Assembly (NCBI RefSeq): GCF_015207255.1
Contig: NZ_JADEXG010000047.1
Span: forward strand, 1-43,214
DNA: 43,214 nucleotides
Origin: Vasconcelosia minhoensis LEGE 07310
Lineage (GTDB): Bacteria; Cyanobacteriota; Cyanobacteriia; Phormidesmidales; Phormidesmidaceae
Reading direction: 5' to 3'
The notes below the pieces were generated by a model. The model worked only from the letters and a program-made list of their open reading frames with translations. It was not told the origin of the DNA and ran no database searches. The position numbers and the translations under genes were made by a program. Shown piece by piece: positions 40,845 through 43,214 of this stretch (position 1 is its first letter; each line of letters starts with the position of its first letter).

Positions 40845-42014
40845 ATGAAAGTTCTGGTTGCCAGCCACACCTACATCGTTGATCTCAACTGCGAAAAGCT
40901 CAGGGCGCTGGCCCAGCTGCGGCCCGATGTCGAAGTCACGGTCGTGGTGCCAAAGCGCTGGAGTCCGGGCGGCGTGCAGAATCGGGTGATTGAGCCCGAG
41001 CCCCGGGAGGAGGGCCGGTTTCGGATTGTCCCGATTGCCAACTTCAGCCAGAATAATCAGGGCCTACTCAGTTTTGGACTGGAGATTGTAGACCTGCTGC
41101 GCCGCTTTCGGCCTGACATCATTCAAGTCGAGCAGGGAGCTAAGGCACTGGGCTATGCCGAGCTAATTACGCTCAACCGACTGCTGGGGCTCAGGGCCAA
41201 AAAAGTCTTCTTTACCTGGTGGAACCTGCCCTACCAGCTTAAATTCCCGGTTTCGCTGCTGGAGGCGTACAACCTTCGCCATACGGATGGCTTGCTGGTG
41301 GGCAATCAGGACGGGGCCGATATTTTACGCGATCGCGGCTACCTCGGCCCCACCTGCATCATGCCCCAGCTGGGCGTAGACGAGCGCCTGTTCCGGCCCC
41401 AACCCCAGCCCCAGCTGGCGGCGCAGCATGGGATTGAACCCGACGACTGGGTGATTGGCTTCGTCGGTCGGTTTGTCCCCGAAAAGGGACTGCGGACGCT
41501 GCTGACGGCCCTGACGCAGCTCCAGGACAAACGCTGGAAGCTGCTGCTGCTAGGTCGGGGGCCGCTGCGGCAGGAATTGGCGCAGGAGGCAGAGGCGGCG
41601 GGAATTGGCGATCGCATCTGCTGGGTGGAAAGCGTCCCTCACGACGACGTGCCTCGCTACATCAACCTGATGCAGACGCTGGTACTGCCGTCGGAGACTA
41701 CCTACAATTTTAAGACCCTCACCGCCGCGGGTTGGAAGGAGCAGTTTGGCCATGTGCTAATCGAGGCGATGGCCTGCCGGGTGCCGGTGATCGGCTCTGA
41801 CTCGGGCGAAATTCCCCACGTGATTGGCGAAGCGGGACTGGTTTTTCCCGAAGGCCAGCCCGACGCCCTAGCCGCCTGTCTATCCCAGCTGATGGAGCAG
41901 CCCGCCCGGCACGAAGCGCTGGCCCAACAGGGCTATGACCGGGCCATGACCCAATATACGAATCGCGCCCTGGCCAAGCGGCAGCTAGAGTTCTATGAAA
42001 AACTGATCGCTTAG
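40845..42014 (+). CDS. hpsO: family 4 glycosyltransferase, HpsO-like
   Basis: 389 residues with the ATG at 40845, GGAG upstream at 40830. The N-terminal Rossmann-like half (KVLVASHTYIVDLNCEKL) is followed by 'GFVGRFVPEKGLRTLLTAL', the GT-B nucleotide-sugar loop, and 'FGHVLIEAMACRVPVIGSDSGEIPHVIG', the EX7E GT4 motif. It is a retaining GT-B enzyme on the cytoplasmic face. The 20-bp gap after hpsN fits an operon. Confidence 0.75.
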   Translation: MKVLVASHTYIVDLNCEKLRALAQLRPDVEVTVVVPKRWSPGGVQNRVIEPEPREEGRFRIVPIANFSQNNQGLLSFGLEIVDLLRRFRPDIIQVEQGAKALGYAELITLNRLLGLRAKKVFFTWWNLPYQLKFPVSLLEAYNLRHTDGLLVGNQDGADILRDRGYLGPTCIMPQLGVDERLFRPQPQPQLAAQHGIEPDDWVIGFVGRFVPEKGLRTLLTALTQLQDKRWKLLLLGRGPLRQELAQEAEAAGIGDRICWVESVPHDDVPRYINLMQTLVLPSETTYNFKTLTAAGWKEQFGHVLIEAMACRVPVIGSDSGEIPHVIGEAGLVFPEGQPDALAACLSQLMEQPARHEALAQQGYDRAMTQYTNRALAKRQLEFYEKLIA

Positions 42015-42038
42015 GCCCCCATACCCGGCTGCAACCTG

Positions 42039-43214
42039 ATGACCGCTCCGCTCAAAATTCTCCAAATTGTTCCCTCTATCTCGCTAGTCTATGGCGGCCC
42101 TAGCCAGATGGTGCGGGGCCTGTCTGCGGCGCTAGCGTCCTATGCCCAGGTGACCGTGCTGACCACCGACGCCAACGGCGATGTCGATCAGCCACCGCTG
42201 GACGTGCCGCTGGGTCAGCCTATGGCCGAGGACGGCTACGAGGTGATCTACTTTCGCTGCTCGCCCTTCCGCCGCTACAAGTTTTCCGTGGGACTGCTGA
42301 ACTGGCTCTGGGCCAATGCCCACCGCTACGATGTGGCCCATATCCACGCCCTGTTTTCCCCAGTCAGCACCGCCGCCGCGACTGTGGCTCGCTGGCGGGG
42401 TCTGCCCTATATCCTGCGCCCGCTAGGCACCCTTGACCCGGCTGACCTGCGGAAAAAACGGCGGCTCAAGCAGATTTATGTTTCCCTGGCCGAACGGGCC
42501 AATATTGCCGGGGCGGCGGCAATTCACTTCACCAGCCCCCAGGAGGCCAAGGTCTCCGAGCGGTTTGGCCTGAAGACGCAGGACTGGGTGTTTCCGCTGG
42601 GCGTGTCGCTGCCGCCGACGGCGGACCGCGAAGCAGCCCGGAAAGCCCTCCAGCAGCAGTTTCAAATTCCAGCCGGGGGACCGATCGTCCTATTTATGTC
42701 GCGGATTGATCCCAAAAAAGGCTTCGACCTGCTGCTTCCCGCCCTAGAAAAGGTCCAGCAGCAGGGCCAGGGCTTTCACTTTCTGCTCTGCGGCGCCAAT
42801 CCCCAGGATCGGGCTTACGAAGCGGCTATCCATCAGCAGATTCAGGCCTCATCGCTAGCCGCCTGCACGACGCTAACCGGTTTTGTCACCGGCGAAATGA
42901 AAGCTCAGATTCTAGCCGCCGCCGACCTGTTTGTCCTGCCTTCCTACTACGAGAATTTTGGCATTGCCGTGGCTGAGGCGATGGCCGCCGGACTGCCGGT
43001 AGTAATTTCTGACCAGGTGCATATCTGGCCGGATATTCAGCGCAGCAGTTCGGGCTGGGTGACGCCTTGTGAGGTCGAACCGCTAGCGGCGGCGTTGGCT
43101 CAAGCGATCGCAGACCCCGCCGAGCGCCAAAAGCGCGGCCAGCAGGCCCGGGACTATGCGGCAGAGTGCTATAGCTGGGACGCGATCGCGCAGCAGATGC
43201 GGGTGGCCTATGGG
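42039..43214 (+). CDS. hpsP: family 4 glycosyltransferase, HpsP-like, cut by window end
   Basis: 392 codons from the ATG at 42039 (MTAPLKILQIVPSISLVYGG) run open to the window end, so the gene is incomplete. 'IVLFMSRIDPKKGFDLLLPAL' is the GT4 nucleotide-sugar loop and 'YENFGIAVAEAMAAGLPVVISD' the EX7E motif. It follows HpsO by 24 bp. The G+C-rich coding and GCGATCGC sites agree with core chromosome. Confidence 0.75.
   Translation, partial: MTAPLKILQIVPSISLVYGGPSQMVRGLSAALASYAQVTVLTTDANGDVDQPPLDVPLGQPMAEDGYEVIYFRCSPFRRYKFSVGLLNWLWANAHRYDVAHIHALFSPVSTAAATVARWRGLPYILRPLGTLDPADLRKKRRLKQIYVSLAERANIAGAAAIHFTSPQEAKVSERFGLKTQDWVFPLGVSLPPTADREAARKALQQQFQIPAGGPIVLFMSRIDPKKGFDLLLPALEKVQQQGQGFHFLLCGANPQDRAYEAAIHQQIQASSLAACTTLTGFVTGEMKAQILAAADLFVLPSYYENFGIAVAEAMAAGLPVVISDQVHIWPDIQRSSSGWVTPCEVEPLAAALAQAIADPAERQKRGQQARDYAAECYSWDAIAQQMRVAYG

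Noticed and set aside
1..43214. CRISPR array or tRNA genes
   Set aside because: No regularly spaced repeats and no cloverleaf-like sequence were noticed; a tRNA scan would be needed to exclude them fully.

Overview
The window is a piece of a cyanobacterial chromosome, probably from a filamentous, Leptolyngbya/Phormidesmis-like lineage. Two things point there: the palindrome GCGATCGC (HIP1) recurs throughout, and the right end carries genes resembling the filament-associated hormogonium polysaccharide (hps) set. No tRNA, rRNA or CRISPR array was seen.

Region 1 (about 0.1-21.5 kb, almost all minus strand) is an accessory island of small stress/detoxification-type genes: VOC/PhnB proteins, YCII/DGPF proteins, DUF1579, DUF899, SnoaL-like, azoreductase, small membrane proteins (DUF1772, DUF6463), methyltransferases, GNATs, an alpha/beta hydrolase, an MFS transporter and a two-domain rifampin ADP-ribosyltransferase-like protein. 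Many are paralogous pairs, and many are decayed. The organiser appears to be an ECF42-type sigma factor (20237-21481). Five minus-strand sites with TGTCGA, exactly 17 nt, then CGACTA/CGACCA lie at 8062, 10171, 13277, 18510 and 20191. They sit ahead of YCII, PhnB or RibD-type reductase genes or of their remains, so they look like the sigma factor's promoters. A sixth, ahead of the first PhnB copy, seems to have degenerated. An AraC regulator is divergent from azoR, and the azoR upstream region recurs ahead of a second operon in which azoR is reduced to an 18-codon mini-ORF.

Region 2 (21.9-31.2 kb, plus strand) holds a MalT/LAL-type LuxR regulator, a kinase-like protein, a cupin protein and an IS200/IS605-type element carrying only tnpB. 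A VOC-GNAT-PfpI-DUF3703 gene run follows, then a methyltransferase. It ends in a scrambled zone at 31.2-31.5 kb.

Region 3 (31.5-43.2 kb) looks like conserved chromosome: a CaCA-type cation antiporter, a PPOX flavoprotein, serine acetyltransferase (cysE), an exported PPC-like protein, a site-2 protease, and a membrane pentapeptide-repeat protein. It ends with four co-directional polysaccharide genes (O-antigen ligase-like HpsL, GT2 HpsN, GT4 HpsO, GT4 HpsP), the last cut by the window end.

Functionally, the left part looks like an envelope/chemical stress regulon that has repeatedly duplicated and is now being lost piecemeal. The right part is housekeeping plus exopolysaccharide synthesis.
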